Assembly: GCA_945866125.1 (NCBI GenBank)
Contig: CAMBFZ010000006.1
Location: forward strand, 62,001-126,000
Reading direction: 5' to 3'
Length of the DNA stretch: 64,000 nt
From: Bordetella parapertussis
GTDB taxonomy: Bacteria > Pseudomonadota > Gammaproteobacteria > Burkholderiales > Burkholderiaceae_D
Shown: positions 44,465 through 53,023 of the stretch, in pieces
Layout of the letters: every line of letters begins with the position of its first letter
How positions within the stretch are numbered: position 1 is the stretch's first letter
The notes under the pieces: model-generated
Told to the model about the DNA's origin: nothing
Database searches by the model: none
Seen by the model: only the letters and a program-made list of their open reading frames with translations
Translations under genes and position numbers: made by a program

Positions 44465-45166
44465 ATGTTTACGACGCTGCAACGTACGCCCGCAAGACAA
44501 CTGATTATTTTTATAGCAGCGACCTTGCTGCTTGCCACGGGAGACAGCATGGCTATCGAAGAACCGGCATTTGACCTGATCGAAAAAACCGATGCCATCG
44601 AAATACGCCAGTACCGGCCGCTCATTGTGGCCGAAGCGGTGGTAGATGGGGCCATGGACACCGCGTCAAGTCGCGGCTTTCGGCTCATAGCTGCTTATAT
44701 TTTTGGTGGCAATCAGTCGGTCACGCCGAAGGCTGATAAGACATCAGAAAAAATTGCGATGACGGCGCCAGTGGTGGTCGAACCCTTGACGAGTTCTGAA
44801 AAAATCGAGATGACGGCACCGGTGATTGTTACGCCAGAGGGCACGCTGCCAGAGCCGGGTATGCAGGCTAATCGCTGGCGCATTCAGTTTGTAATGCCGG
44901 CGACTTACTCGATGGCGACGCTACCGAAACCGACTAATCCGGCAGTCAGTTTGCGTGAGGTGCCGGCTAAGCGTTATGCGGTCATTGTTTTTAGTGGCTT
45001 GGCGGGTAAAAACACCGTGCAGGAAAAAACGGCGGCACTATTGGCAAGCATGCGCGCACGCAAACTCGAGTCGCTCGGCGCGCCGCGTTTGGCCCGCTAC
45101 GATCCACCGTGGACTTTACCCTTCTTCCGACGTAATGAGATTTTGATTGAAATAGCCGCGCCGTAA
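44465..45166 (+). CDS. SOUL haem-binding-domain protein, secreted
   Basis: A 233-residue SOUL-family protein. An N-terminal hydrophobic segment (about 12-26) serves as signal or anchor. The domain begins FDLIEKTDAIEIRQYRPLIVAEAVV, with two KI-x-MTAPV repeats at the middle and VPAKRYAVIVFSGLAG. Bacterial members are uncharacterised; some eukaryotic relatives bind haem. An AGGAGG-type site precedes the ATG. Confidence 0.88.
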   Translation: MFTTLQRTPARQLIIFIAATLLLATGDSMAIEEPAFDLIEKTDAIEIRQYRPLIVAEAVVDGAMDTASSRGFRLIAAYIFGGNQSVTPKADKTSEKIAMTAPVVVEPLTSSEKIEMTAPVIVTPEGTLPEPGMQANRWRIQFVMPATYSMATLPKPTNPAVSLREVPAKRYAVIVFSGLAGKNTVQEKTAALLASMRARKLESLGAPRLARYDPPWTLPFFRRNEILIEIAAP

Positions 45167-45254
45167 TGATGAACGTCGACTAACTGGGCGCACCAATGTG
45201 CTTGCGTTAAATGATCTCGAATTTACCGCGCAGATTTAATCAGGACTTAAAAAC

Positions 45255-45722
45255 ATGATCATCAAAGAGCGCATGACAGCAACAATGGAAGGTGATTTTG
45301 TCGTTTTTCTTATTGGCATGCGAATCAATCAGCCCTGGAAAATTTTCCGCTGGTGGTCCGTTACCAGAGCCATGGGGCGCATGCTAAAAGAACTATATGC
45401 AAAGCCCGAGTTGGGGTTGATTCATCATGAAATGTGGTTCTCGAGAACCGTCATTCTGGTGCAGTACTGGCGCTCGATGGACCAGCTAATGGCGTATGCA
45501 AAAAGTAAAGAAGCGCACCATCTGCCGGCGTGGAAAGCGTTTAATCAAGCGATCGGGTCGGATGGCTCGGTCGGGATATGGCACGAAACTTACGCGGTCA
45601 CATCTGGGCAATATGAAAACATTTACGCCAACATGCCACCGTTCGGGCTTGGCAAGGCAGGCGCACTTGAACGTGTTGGCGACCGCCGGGAGTCTGCAAA
45701 AGATCGTCTGGAGCAGCAATAA
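45255..45722 (+). CDS. DUF4188-family protein
   Basis: A 155-residue protein of the DUF4188 family (annotated in databases as monooxygenase-like), with DFVVFLIGMRINQPWK, YWRSMDQLMAYAKSKEAHHLPAW and VGIWHETYAV. It has a dimeric alpha-beta barrel-like pattern resembling haem-dependent aldoxime dehydratases or quinol monooxygenases. The activity is not known. Confidence 0.8.
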   Translation: MIIKERMTATMEGDFVVFLIGMRINQPWKIFRWWSVTRAMGRMLKELYAKPELGLIHHEMWFSRTVILVQYWRSMDQLMAYAKSKEAHHLPAWKAFNQAIGSDGSVGIWHETYAVTSGQYENIYANMPPFGLGKAGALERVGDRRESAKDRLEQQ

Positions 45723-45779
45723 GCTGCAGCGGGCATCGTCACAGAATGCGATCGGTTCCGTACGACGCGTGGCCGGCCT

Positions 45780-46127
45780 TTAGGCCGCCGGCTTTACGGG
45801 GCGATTGATAATCGTAATATTTCCTTGAATATCTCCGCCGCGTTTAATTTCCAGATCTGCGTAGGCGATGTTGCCGGTCGCAATACCGGTGCTTTCAATG
45901 ACGAGTGTTTTGTGGGCGACGGTGGTGTTGTTTACTTTGCCGGCAATGAGCACATTGCTCGCCGTACTCACGCCGTTGATTGCGCCATTGGTGGTGACAT
46001 GCAGGAAGTCCGCAGTAATCCTCCCTTGAATATTTCCATCAACGATAGCCTCGCCCGGAACGGTAATCGTGCCCTGCATGGAGACGCCCGCACCGACGAG
46101 CAGATTGCCATTTTTTCCGTCACTCAT
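45780..46127 (-). CDS. Bactofilin
   Basis: A 115-residue bactofilin consisting almost only of the beta-helix (residues about 8-105): VPGEAIVDGNIQGRITADFLHV, TVAHKTLVIESTGIATGNIAYADLEI. It is close in sequence to the bactofilin at 40.0 kb but lacks its long tail. It is divergent from a third bactofilin at 46.6 kb, with 422 bases between them. Confidence 0.92.
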   Translation of the reverse strand: MSDGKNGNLLVGAGVSMQGTITVPGEAIVDGNIQGRITADFLHVTTNGAINGVSTASNVLIAGKVNNTTVAHKTLVIESTGIATGNIAYADLEIKRGGDIQGNITIINRPVKPAA

Positions 46128-46549
46128 AAAATACTCCTACTTTAAAAATTCGATTTTTTTGATAATGCCAAATATAACTAAAAATGAACGTAGCGTCGGA
46201 TATTTATGCGTTTTCTAATGTCAAGATTATTTCGCTTTACTTTACACATTTTAATTATCAGGTCATCGGAAAATAACATGTAAATGCCTTTTAGAAAAGA
46301 CTGAAAAATGAATGTTGAAAATTCAATGGCTTAGCCCAATACCCTGCGGTGAAATCTGAAGATGAGAGGTGGACGGGCGCAAATCATCGATTGACAGCGA
46401 TGAATCAAAAGAGGAAATTACTTAAAAATTTCGGTCCATCAAAAAGCTGTAGCAGAACGCCACTAAACATAAACTGATGGTTTTAGATAAAGATCGAATC
46501 AAGCAAAATTTTTCTCATGGTTTGAGGTTTTGCTAAACAAAGGTGAGTC
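46128..46549. other. A/T-rich intergenic region between divergent bactofilin genes
   Basis: No gene is seen in these 422 bases. The base composition is clearly more A/T-rich than the flanking genes. A TTGACA occurs at 46391-46396 on the + strand but no good -10 box follows at 16-18 bases. AAAGGTGA lies just before the 46550 start. The region presumably holds both divergent promoters. Confidence 0.6.
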
Positions 46550-46999
46550 ATGACGAAATCCTCAGAGAAGCAGTTGCTCACGAATAGGCAGATCGCTGAC
46601 ACACGGATTGATTTCGAAACCAATCTGCAGGGGAAAATCGAATTCAACGGATTGTTTTATCTCGATGGCAGTATTGAAGGTGAATTGATCGGCAAAGAGT
46701 TTGAAAAGACGACGGCCGTTATTGCCACGCGCGGCAAGGTTAGCGGAAACATTTACTGCTCCAAGCTGGTTATTGCGGGAACGATTTGGGGCGATATTCA
46801 CGCGCATTCAATTGAATTGCTGGAAGGCGCCAGAGTGTTTGGTGACCTTTACTACGATTCGCTAGAAATTAATCCCAGCGCAGAAGTCAACGGCAAATTT
46901 ATTCTTGCCGATGCGTCCGAAAATACCCAAGACTTACATGAAAAATCCAGTATCAAAGCAGCGGGCAGCGTCATGCAGGTATTAAGTCGGTTGCGCTGA
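46550..46999 (+). CDS. Bactofilin (divergent type)
   Basis: A 149-residue bactofilin with a longer N-terminal lead (about 20 residues) before the beta-helix (TNLQGKIEFNGLFYLDGSIEGELIG ... GARVFGDLYYDSLEI) and a short helical tail. It differs clearly from the other two in this window, including aromatic residues in place of some turns. It may polymerise with the divergently encoded partner, but that is inference. Confidence 0.88.
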   Translation: MTKSSEKQLLTNRQIADTRIDFETNLQGKIEFNGLFYLDGSIEGELIGKEFEKTTAVIATRGKVSGNIYCSKLVIAGTIWGDIHAHSIELLEGARVFGDLYYDSLEINPSAEVNGKFILADASENTQDLHEKSSIKAAGSVMQVLSRLR

Positions 47000-47092
47000 G
47001 GCGGATCGGTATTGCAGCAATCAGTGGCAGGTGCAGAGCGCTTGTTGTCTGCCAGCTAAGTTGAATTTACTGAAATCAGAAGAGAATCCATC

Positions 47093-47329
47093 ATGTTACG
47101 CAAAGAACTGCTCAACGAATTAAAACAGCTTGTCGAATTGGAATTCAATGTTGTCGATGAGGCCTTCGCGATAGCAAACGAAATCGACCTGGCGAGCTTT
47201 TCAACGATGACCCCCCGCGCGGCAGCCGTTGTTCTCACCCAGCGAGGCTTGATAAAAAAGCTGGGTGAAAAAAATCTCACCAGCCTCATGCGTGGCCTGT
47301 CGACGCGTCCGGTCGCAAAGTATCACTAG
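47093..47329 (+). CDS. Small protein of unknown function
   Basis: A 78-residue protein with no recognised family. The sequence is mostly predicted helical: a charged helix ELLNELKQLVELEFNVVDEAFAIANEID, then RAAAVVLTQRGLIKKLGEKNL. There is no signal peptide. An AGAGAA site lies before ATG. It follows the bactofilin gene by 93 bases on the same strand, so a shared transcript is possible. Confidence 0.6.
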   Translation: MLRKELLNELKQLVELEFNVVDEAFAIANEIDLASFSTMTPRAAAVVLTQRGLIKKLGEKNLTSLMRGLSTRPVAKYH

Positions 47330-47383
47330 CAGTCATAGTGCTCATGTCGGCGCGCTGTGCATCGTCGCGCAGCCTGCCAGCCA

Positions 47384-47593
47384 TTACCTCTTCAGCTCGC
47401 GGCGTTCTTTGTCATATTGATCGTAAGGAGGCGCCTCGTTGGGAGCAGGGACGCTCCCAGTTGATTTGGCTTTCGTGTTGGCACGAATCCCCTCATAGAC
47501 CGATCGTTCCGTCACCATGCCGCAGGCGCCGAGTAAGGCAAAAAGACAAAGCGCAATAAGAAGCCGCAAGAAGTTTTCGCGTGTGGGCAACAT
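47384..47593 (-). CDS. Small lipoprotein
   Basis: A 69-residue protein with a lipoprotein signal: a hydrophobic stretch and lipobox LLGAC (Cys near residue 24). The short mature part is polar and proline-rich with a charged end (YDKERRELKR). It begins three bases after the stop of the dienelactone-hydrolase-like gene on the same strand. Family unknown. Confidence 0.7.
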   Translation of the reverse strand: MLPTRENFLRLLIALCLFALLGACGMVTERSVYEGIRANTKAKSTGSVPAPNEAPPYDQYDKERRELKR

Positions 47594-47596
47594 TCT

Positions 47597-48547
47597 TTAT
47601 TTGACCAACTCTTCCAAAAATAGTTTGACCGCTTTCCTGGTGGCGATGGTGGCGGCCTCATCGTAGGCAACGGTGGTACCCAGGCTAATGCACGGGTCGT
47701 GATAGTCGAATCGATGTCTGGTTTTGCTATTGATGACGACGCCGTCTGCTTCTTCTTCCAGCGCACAGCCACGCGCTGATTGTGCTTTTTCAAAACGTAC
47801 CGGCTTAGCATACGCTTTCCAGTCATAGACATGGTGTGCGTTAGGGTAGGCAATATGGACTACATCGTAGCCCTTGGTTTTGAGTGTATTGGCATAGGTT
47901 CGGCACGAATCGACCGGCACCCAATTGTCTGCCTCGCCATGAAAGATCCGGATTGGATTGGCGGTGACGAAGTCATCTTGCTGATACTTGACGACGCAGG
48001 TCGGATAGACCGCAATATAGCCGCTAAACTCTTTGCCGGACGCGGGTCCGTGTGATGCCTGAAAACGCTTGAGGGCCGAATACAGCGCCGCTTGTCCACC
48101 TCGTGAGAAACCCATGACAGCGATGCGATTCGCGTCAATCCGCGGGTGCTTCTCTAAAACCTCAAAGCCACGAAAGGCATCCACAATTTGTACAGTGCGG
48201 CCGACCTGTCCCTGATCGGTGACCACATTGCGAATACCACGGCCGGACCAGCTGTCGATGGTGAACGTAGCGATGCCGAGTTGATTGATTTCCTGCTCCC
48301 ACTCATCAAGCTGGCCCGAGGTGCCCCCTGAGCCATGCAACAGAATGACCGCGGCCAACCGGTCGGTGCCTGTTTTGGGGATTCTCAGCAGGCCGGCAAT
48401 GGTGACGACTTGTCCGCTTTTTTCGCCGTTGAGGAATTGTGCGTCAGTGGGCGTGCTGGTTTGAAATGGCACGATCTCGGTGCGCATCATTTGCGCATGG
48501 CCTAAGAGTGGGAGTAGAGCGATCAATAAAAACGACAAGCGTTTCAT
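47597..48547 (-). CDS. Secreted dienelactone-hydrolase-family protein
   Basis: A 316-residue alpha/beta hydrolase with a signal peptide (MKRLSFLLIALLPLLGHAQ). Motifs are the oxyanion-region LLHGSGG, nucleophile Ser in GFSRGG, acid Asp in FHGEADNWVP and His in NAHHVYDW. The ATG at 48547 is favoured by AAAGGA seven bases upstream; the frame is open 21 residues further. The substrate is unknown. A small lipoprotein gene follows. Confidence 0.85.
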   Translation of the reverse strand: MKRLSFLLIALLPLLGHAQMMRTEIVPFQTSTPTDAQFLNGEKSGQVVTIAGLLRIPKTGTDRLAAVILLHGSGGTSGQLDEWEQEINQLGIATFTIDSWSGRGIRNVVTDQGQVGRTVQIVDAFRGFEVLEKHPRIDANRIAVMGFSRGGQAALYSALKRFQASHGPASGKEFSGYIAVYPTCVVKYQQDDFVTANPIRIFHGEADNWVPVDSCRTYANTLKTKGYDVVHIAYPNAHHVYDWKAYAKPVRFEKAQSARGCALEEEADGVVINSKTRHRFDYHDPCISLGTTVAYDEAATIATRKAVKLFLEELVK

Positions 48548-48681
48548 GGCCATTCCTTTGGAATTAAATAAAAATGAAGGCAAGCATGGCAGGATCGTCA
48601 AAGAATGCATTCAACAACAGGAACGCGACCCGATAAAAAAGAGGTTCTAGCGCATCGATGAAAGCTGCAATGCGCATAATT

Positions 48682-49761
48682 TTATGAGGATTCACATCCC
48701 ATCGTCGCGTCGTTTTCAGCTACCCAATGAGGAAGCGCCGCGATTTCGAAGCGCGAGGGCGTCGGTAGTAATCGAGTCAGTGTGAGGCGGATGCGCTGCA
48801 GCTCAGGCATATGCGCGGCGGTCTCGTCACTGGTATCGTTGATACAGAAAAAAAGCAGGTCGCCAAAGCAGTCAGCCAGCTGACGGAATTGCGCATCCGC
48901 GTCATCGTCTCCGCTGCACAGATACATAAAATCTGCCTGCTGTAGCAAAGCGCGGCCTGTTGCCAGCATCCAGCGCGGCACAAGGTCGGGTACGAGCGGC
49001 GGCACTGCCCACGAGCGGAAGACGGTGCTGCGTACCTGATAAAATAATTCTGGCGCCGCACGTTCAAGCTCGAACATCACGCTCTTGAGCATGGGGCGGG
49101 GTGAATGGGCAAAAATGCGTCGGACGTGTTGGTAGTCCGGATCCTGGGCCGATAACCATTGCTGTGAAAGTAGTGAGGCATTGACCAGCGCGCTCTCTAA
49201 GGGCTGGAGGCCATCATAGTCCGGGACCGTTGCGTCTTCTTTGAACACCGCCACGCCTGCAGGCCCAAACCAGATTGCCGGATCAACTGGCGCGCCAAAG
49301 AACACATCGTCGTTAAGGTAAACAAAACGCTCTGACAGACCCGGTATGTGATGCAGGTAAGACTCGATATGGCCCGAATCGAAGACGGGCAACGCGGAGG
49401 CCGGCAGCAGCTCGCGGTGGTTAATGAGCGTCAGGCCGTCTGAGGGCTGCAACCAGGTTGGCGTTTGGCCATCGGTAATAATGTAGATGTGACCGTGCTC
49501 GGGAAAAAATCGTTCGAGTGCACGCAGATTAAAGCGAAGTTCGCCGTTGTCGCGGTAGCGACCTTGTACGTCACCGTAGCGTGCCATCTCATCTTGGGGG
49601 CGGCCCGCCTGGCGCGTTAGTGCTTGACGGCGGCGAGCCTGCCAGATCGGGTCGGCTCCATCGACCCAGAGGTAGACAATATCGATGCGCTCGTCTGCGT
49701 CCGTTGACGCGCCCTGTGTCGCTTGGTCAGTGTCTCCCCACCGGGATCGATCAAGGAACAA
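48682..49761 (-). CDS. Stealth-family sugar-phosphate transferase
   Basis: A protein of the Stealth family, D-hexose-1-phosphoryl transferases for capsule or surface polysaccharides. CR1 is RIDIVYLWVDGADP. CR2 is RYRDNGELRFNLRALERFFP ... IYIITDGQTPTWL ... PGLSERFVYLNDDVFFG. CR3 is around LLSQQWLSAQDPDYQHVRRIFAHSPRPMLKS. About 359 residues from a TTG at 49761; the frame is open to GTG 49827, but that part overlaps a small membrane-protein gene. The start is uncertain. No capsule cluster surrounds it. Confidence 0.85.
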   Translation of the reverse strand: MFLDRSRWGDTDQATQGASTDADERIDIVYLWVDGADPIWQARRRQALTRQAGRPQDEMARYGDVQGRYRDNGELRFNLRALERFFPEHGHIYIITDGQTPTWLQPSDGLTLINHRELLPASALPVFDSGHIESYLHHIPGLSERFVYLNDDVFFGAPVDPAIWFGPAGVAVFKEDATVPDYDGLQPLESALVNASLLSQQWLSAQDPDYQHVRRIFAHSPRPMLKSVMFELERAAPELFYQVRSTVFRSWAVPPLVPDLVPRWMLATGRALLQQADFMYLCSGDDDADAQFRQLADCFGDLLFFCINDTSDETAAHMPELQRIRLTLTRLLPTPSRFEIAALPHWVAENDATMGCESS

Positions 49762-49888
49762 GGTTAAGTTTTGACACGAAAAGTGCGCCGAGGGTGATGC
49801 CGGCAAACAATGCGACGAATACACCACCCAGAATCAGGTAGACTTTTTTTGTATTGTTTTTCGCTTTTAAAGCATGATTTTCATTCAT
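49751..49888 (-). CDS. 45-residue membrane protein upstream of Stealth gene
   Basis: An ATG at 49888 opens a 45-residue frame ending TGA at 49751-49753. The product has a polar, Lys/Asn-rich N-terminus (MNENHALKAKNNTKK), one strong hydrophobic helix (VYLILGGVFVALFAGITLGALFV) and a short tail SKLNLVP. It is a plausible single-pass membrane protein. It overlaps the probable Stealth start, suggesting translational coupling. No family is recognised. Confidence 0.6.
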   Translation of the reverse strand: MNENHALKAKNNTKKVYLILGGVFVALFAGITLGALFVSKLNLVP

Positions 49889-49900
49889 CGCGAGCCCATT

Positions 49901-49928
49901 AAAAGAAAACCACCTTGCGGGTGGCTTT
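49901..49928 (-). terminator. Orphan intrinsic terminator or attenuator
   Basis: Read on the minus strand, AAAGCCACC-CGCAA-GGTGGTTTT forms a 9-pair stem (one G-U) followed by TTTTCTTTT. No annotated minus-strand gene lies before it; the nearest upstream gene, at 50257, reads the other way. It sits about 12 bases before the start of the 45-residue protein. It could end a small RNA or attenuate the downstream operon. Confidence 0.7.
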
Positions 49929-50256
49929 AGACATTCATTCGAATTATTCGATGCCGTTTTTGTAAATACTTAATCGGCTATTCGTTAGGCCAACCGCTCT
50001 ACTACTGGTTTTATTAAGTCAAAAGCATCTGATTCGATGCGAGTATAAGCGATCCCATCCTGTCACGTTGGGTGCGGTCCGATGCTACGTACTTTACAAA
50101 TTTGGGTTACCAATGATTTAATAAGCGCCGCTATGTCAAGCCGTTTGCGCGGGCGGTATGATGATGACAATCCTTTATCGGCAAGTACATCGATGTTATT
50201 TTTTGTTAAAGTAATTAAAAACAATCAAAGCAATCTAAGATCATTCACCTCATAAA
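49929..50256. other. Intergenic region upstream of BKACE gene
   Basis: No protein gene is seen. On the minus strand a TTGACA occurs around 50132-50137 and small hairpins (for example GCATC...GATGC near 50028-50045, CGAAT-A-ATTCG near 49939-49949) precede the orphan terminator, so a non-coding transcript or a leader is possible. Promoters for the flanking divergent genes must also lie here. Confidence 0.45.
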
Positions 50257-51159
50257 ATGACTACTTCCCAATCGCAATCCCAGCCGGTCTGGCTGGAAGT
50301 CGCCTTGAATGGCCCCTGGTCCCGTGCGCGTCAGCCGGGTATTCCGATTAGTGCCGATGAAATCGTAGCCGATGCCTTGGCCTGCGCTGCCGAAGGTGCC
50401 GCTATCATTCATATTCACCCCTATGATCAGGTGAGCGGCCGGCAGCGTGATGATTATGAAATTTATGCACCAATTATTGCGCGCATACGCGAACAGGTTG
50501 ATGTGATTTGCTATGGCACGCTGCCGTTTGCCGGCGACGTTGATGCAGCCGAGCCGCTGACACCTGACAGGCGTTTTTCAGCGGTGGAAAAGCTGGCCCA
50601 AGCGGGCTTACTTGAATGGTCGGTAGTGGACCCCGGGTCGACCAATATCAGTACGCGTTCGGAACTCGCCGCCGGCAAGCAAGGCTTCGTTTATGCCAAC
50701 CCTGAGAGTCATATCCGCTATGGGTTAAGCCTTTGTGAACGTTTTAAGCTTGTGCCGTCTTATGCGATCTATGAACCGGGCTTCATGCGTCTGGGTTCTG
50801 CGTTGCGCGCAGCCTATCCAAATTTGTCTTCGCCGGTTTATCGGTTGATGTTTTCTGATACGTTTACTTTCGGCTTTCCGCCCGAGTCTTGGGCGATCGA
50901 TGCTTACCTCAAGCTGCTGCAGGCCGAGCACCCAGGTGCGCCTTGGATGGTGGCGGGATTGGGTGTGCGTATCGATGCCTTGATCGAAGCGGCGGTAATT
51001 CGGGGAGGACATGTCCGCGTGGGACTGGAAGATTCGCCTATGGGGTGTGACATATCGAATATCAGTCAGGTCCGGGCGGCGCGTTCGCGGATCGAGAAGG
51101 CCGGCGGTAAATTGGCCAGCGCTGCAGACATCCGACGACGTCTGCAAGCTGGTCACTGA
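50257..51159 (+). CDS. BKACE (DUF849) family beta-keto acid cleavage enzyme
   Basis: A 300-residue zinc-dependent TIM-barrel enzyme of the DUF849/BKACE family, which cleaves beta-keto acids with acetyl-CoA. Zinc ligands are the two His of IIHIHPYD and an early E in WLEVALNG. The GLED near the C-terminus (VRVGLEDSPMG) is conserved. Substrate specificity in this family varies widely and cannot be read here. A beta-hydroxyacid dehydrogenase gene is convergent with it, 11 bases away. Confidence 0.88.
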   Translation: MTTSQSQSQPVWLEVALNGPWSRARQPGIPISADEIVADALACAAEGAAIIHIHPYDQVSGRQRDDYEIYAPIIARIREQVDVICYGTLPFAGDVDAAEPLTPDRRFSAVEKLAQAGLLEWSVVDPGSTNISTRSELAAGKQGFVYANPESHIRYGLSLCERFKLVPSYAIYEPGFMRLGSALRAAYPNLSSPVYRLMFSDTFTFGFPPESWAIDAYLKLLQAEHPGAPWMVAGLGVRIDALIEAAVIRGGHVRVGLEDSPMGCDISNISQVRAARSRIEKAGGKLASAADIRRRLQAGH

Positions 51160-51170
51160 CAGCCTGTCGC

Positions 51171-52088
51171 TTACTGCTTTTCTGGAAACGGGTGCGAGGG
51201 GGATAGCCCGTTTTGTAGCGCGACAAAATCGGCTAGCATCGGGACATAGCGTTGCGCTTCGCCTGCGGCCTCCATGCTCGCGAACGAATTTTTTACCATC
51301 GCCTGAATCGGATGCAGTGCGCCGATTTCATTGGCCAGACTACTCAGATAACGCATGTCTTTGTGTGCGTTGCTGATTGTAAAACGGTGCGCATTGACGT
51401 CGCCGTCCATGGTCCACTTCATGAAGGTATCGTAGAACGGGCTACGCATGCGGCCGGATCCGATGACGGTATGAAACTGCTCGGTGCTCAGCCCCGCTTT
51501 GCGCGAAATGGCCAGCGCTTCAGAAAATAGCGCGGCAAATCCCATCGCGACGAAATTGTTAATTAATTTCATTTTGTGGCCCAAGCCCACCGGGCCCAGA
51601 TGGACGATATTGGCAGCCCACGTTGCCAGCACAGGTTGGATACGTGCAAAGGTGGCCTCGTCTGCACCGACCATCGTATCGAGCGCGCCTGCTTCGGCTT
51701 CGATCGGTGTTCTGCCAAGCGGGGCATCAACAAAATACATGCCGACGCGCTGTGCGGCGTCGGCCATGGCGAGCGTGGAAACCGGATTCGAGGTCGAGCA
51801 GTCAATGATGATCAAGCCAGATTTTTCCGATGCGAGCAGACCGTCTGGTCCGTTCATCATCGCTTCAACCTGTGGTGAACCGGTTACGCACAGATGCACG
51901 ATATCGCACTGCGCAGCGAGTTCTCTGGGTGAGTGTGCCTCGGTGGCGCCAAGTTGTTTGAGGCGTTCAATCGGTTCTCGATTTTTATGGCCCAAGATGA
52001 CCAGTGGATAGCCTTTGGTGACGATATTTTTCGCCATACCGGCACCCATCAGGCCCACTCCGATAAAGCCGATTACAGGTTTTGTCAT
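51171..52088 (-). CDS. 3-hydroxyisobutyrate dehydrogenase-family oxidoreductase
   Basis: A 305-residue beta-hydroxyacid dehydrogenase. The N-terminal Rossmann motif is GFIGVGLMGAGMAKN, and the catalytic Lys block is GLGHKMKLINNFV with DAPLGRTPIEAEAGALDTMVG before it. It oxidises a 3-hydroxy acid such as 3-hydroxyisobutyrate, tartronate semialdehyde or a relative. Which one is not clear. The next minus-strand gene upstream encodes a nitroreductase. Confidence 0.9.
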   Translation of the reverse strand: MTKPVIGFIGVGLMGAGMAKNIVTKGYPLVILGHKNREPIERLKQLGATEAHSPRELAAQCDIVHLCVTGSPQVEAMMNGPDGLLASEKSGLIIIDCSTSNPVSTLAMADAAQRVGMYFVDAPLGRTPIEAEAGALDTMVGADEATFARIQPVLATWAANIVHLGPVGLGHKMKLINNFVAMGFAALFSEALAISRKAGLSTEQFHTVIGSGRMRSPFYDTFMKWTMDGDVNAHRFTISNAHKDMRYLSSLANEIGALHPIQAMVKNSFASMEAAGEAQRYVPMLADFVALQNGLSPSHPFPEKQ

Positions 52089-52184
52089 TGTTTATCTCCC
52101 CTCAAAAATGACATCAGAATAATTATTATTTGAATAGTAAAACTTGCCCCTCTGGCGAGGTGCAGTTAGGTTGGTGCTCGTCGC

Positions 52185-52823
52185 CTAGTTGACTTCGGTA
52201 ATAAATTTGTCTCGTGGCCGGCGAACTTTTTTCAGATGTACCAGCCAATCGGCGTCTTCCTGACGGTAGCCCAAAGGCAGGATGGTGACGCTACGCAGGC
52301 CGCGTGCGGGCAAATTCAGAATGGCATCGAGTGCTTTGGCATCAAAGCCTTCCATGGGTGTGCTGTCGACTTCTTCGAAGGCAGCAGCAATCAGTGCTGC
52401 TCCCAAGCCGATATACGCTTGTCGGGCAGCGTGTTGGAAATTCACCTCGGCGCCGCGTTGTGGGTAGCTACCCAAGAGCATGGCGCGGTATTTTTCCCAC
52501 CCTTCGTCTTTCGTGCCGCGTACCTCGTTGGTGAGATCAAACATCATATTGATGCGCTCAGGCGTGTAGTCGTCCCATGCGGCGAAGACTAGTAAGTGCG
52601 AGCAATCCGTGATCTGACCTTGATTCCACGCGATCGGCTTGATTTGATCGCGTACTGCAGCGTTGGTAACGACGATGATCTCGAACGGCTGCAGGCCGCT
52701 TGAGGTGGGTGCCAATCGGGCCGCCTCCAGAATGCGCTCGACTTTGTCGTGCGGTACCGTTTTGGCGGGGTTCATTTTTTTGGTCGCGTAGCGCCAATTA
52801 AGCTTCTCAAGGAGGGTCGACAT
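52185..52823 (-). CDS. NAD(P)H nitroreductase family protein
   Basis: A 212-residue FMN-dependent nitroreductase of the NfsB type: RYATKKMNPAKTV at the N-terminus, ARLAPTSSGLQPFEIIVV, and GLRSVTILPLGYRQEDADWL at the end. Such enzymes reduce nitro compounds and quinones. The gene is divergent from the alcohol dehydrogenase gene with 200 bases between. Confidence 0.9.
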   Translation of the reverse strand: MSTLLEKLNWRYATKKMNPAKTVPHDKVERILEAARLAPTSSGLQPFEIIVVTNAAVRDQIKPIAWNQGQITDCSHLLVFAAWDDYTPERINMMFDLTNEVRGTKDEGWEKYRAMLLGSYPQRGAEVNFQHAARQAYIGLGAALIAAAFEEVDSTPMEGFDAKALDAILNLPARGLRSVTILPLGYRQEDADWLVHLKKVRRPRDKFITEVN

Positions 52824-53023
52824 TGCTTTCTCTTCGTTGGACGTGCGTGGAAATTTCGAGCCAGTTAAACACGTTTATTTTAGCTTAAGGCTTCACGGTC
52901 CAGACGATGCACTGAACCAGAGGAAAAATTTATTCCTGCTATATTAAGAGCGCGGCTATAAATTTTTTCGAAAGCGCCGATCAAATTATTGTTTATATTA
53001 ATTTTTAGTTACGGGAGTATTTT

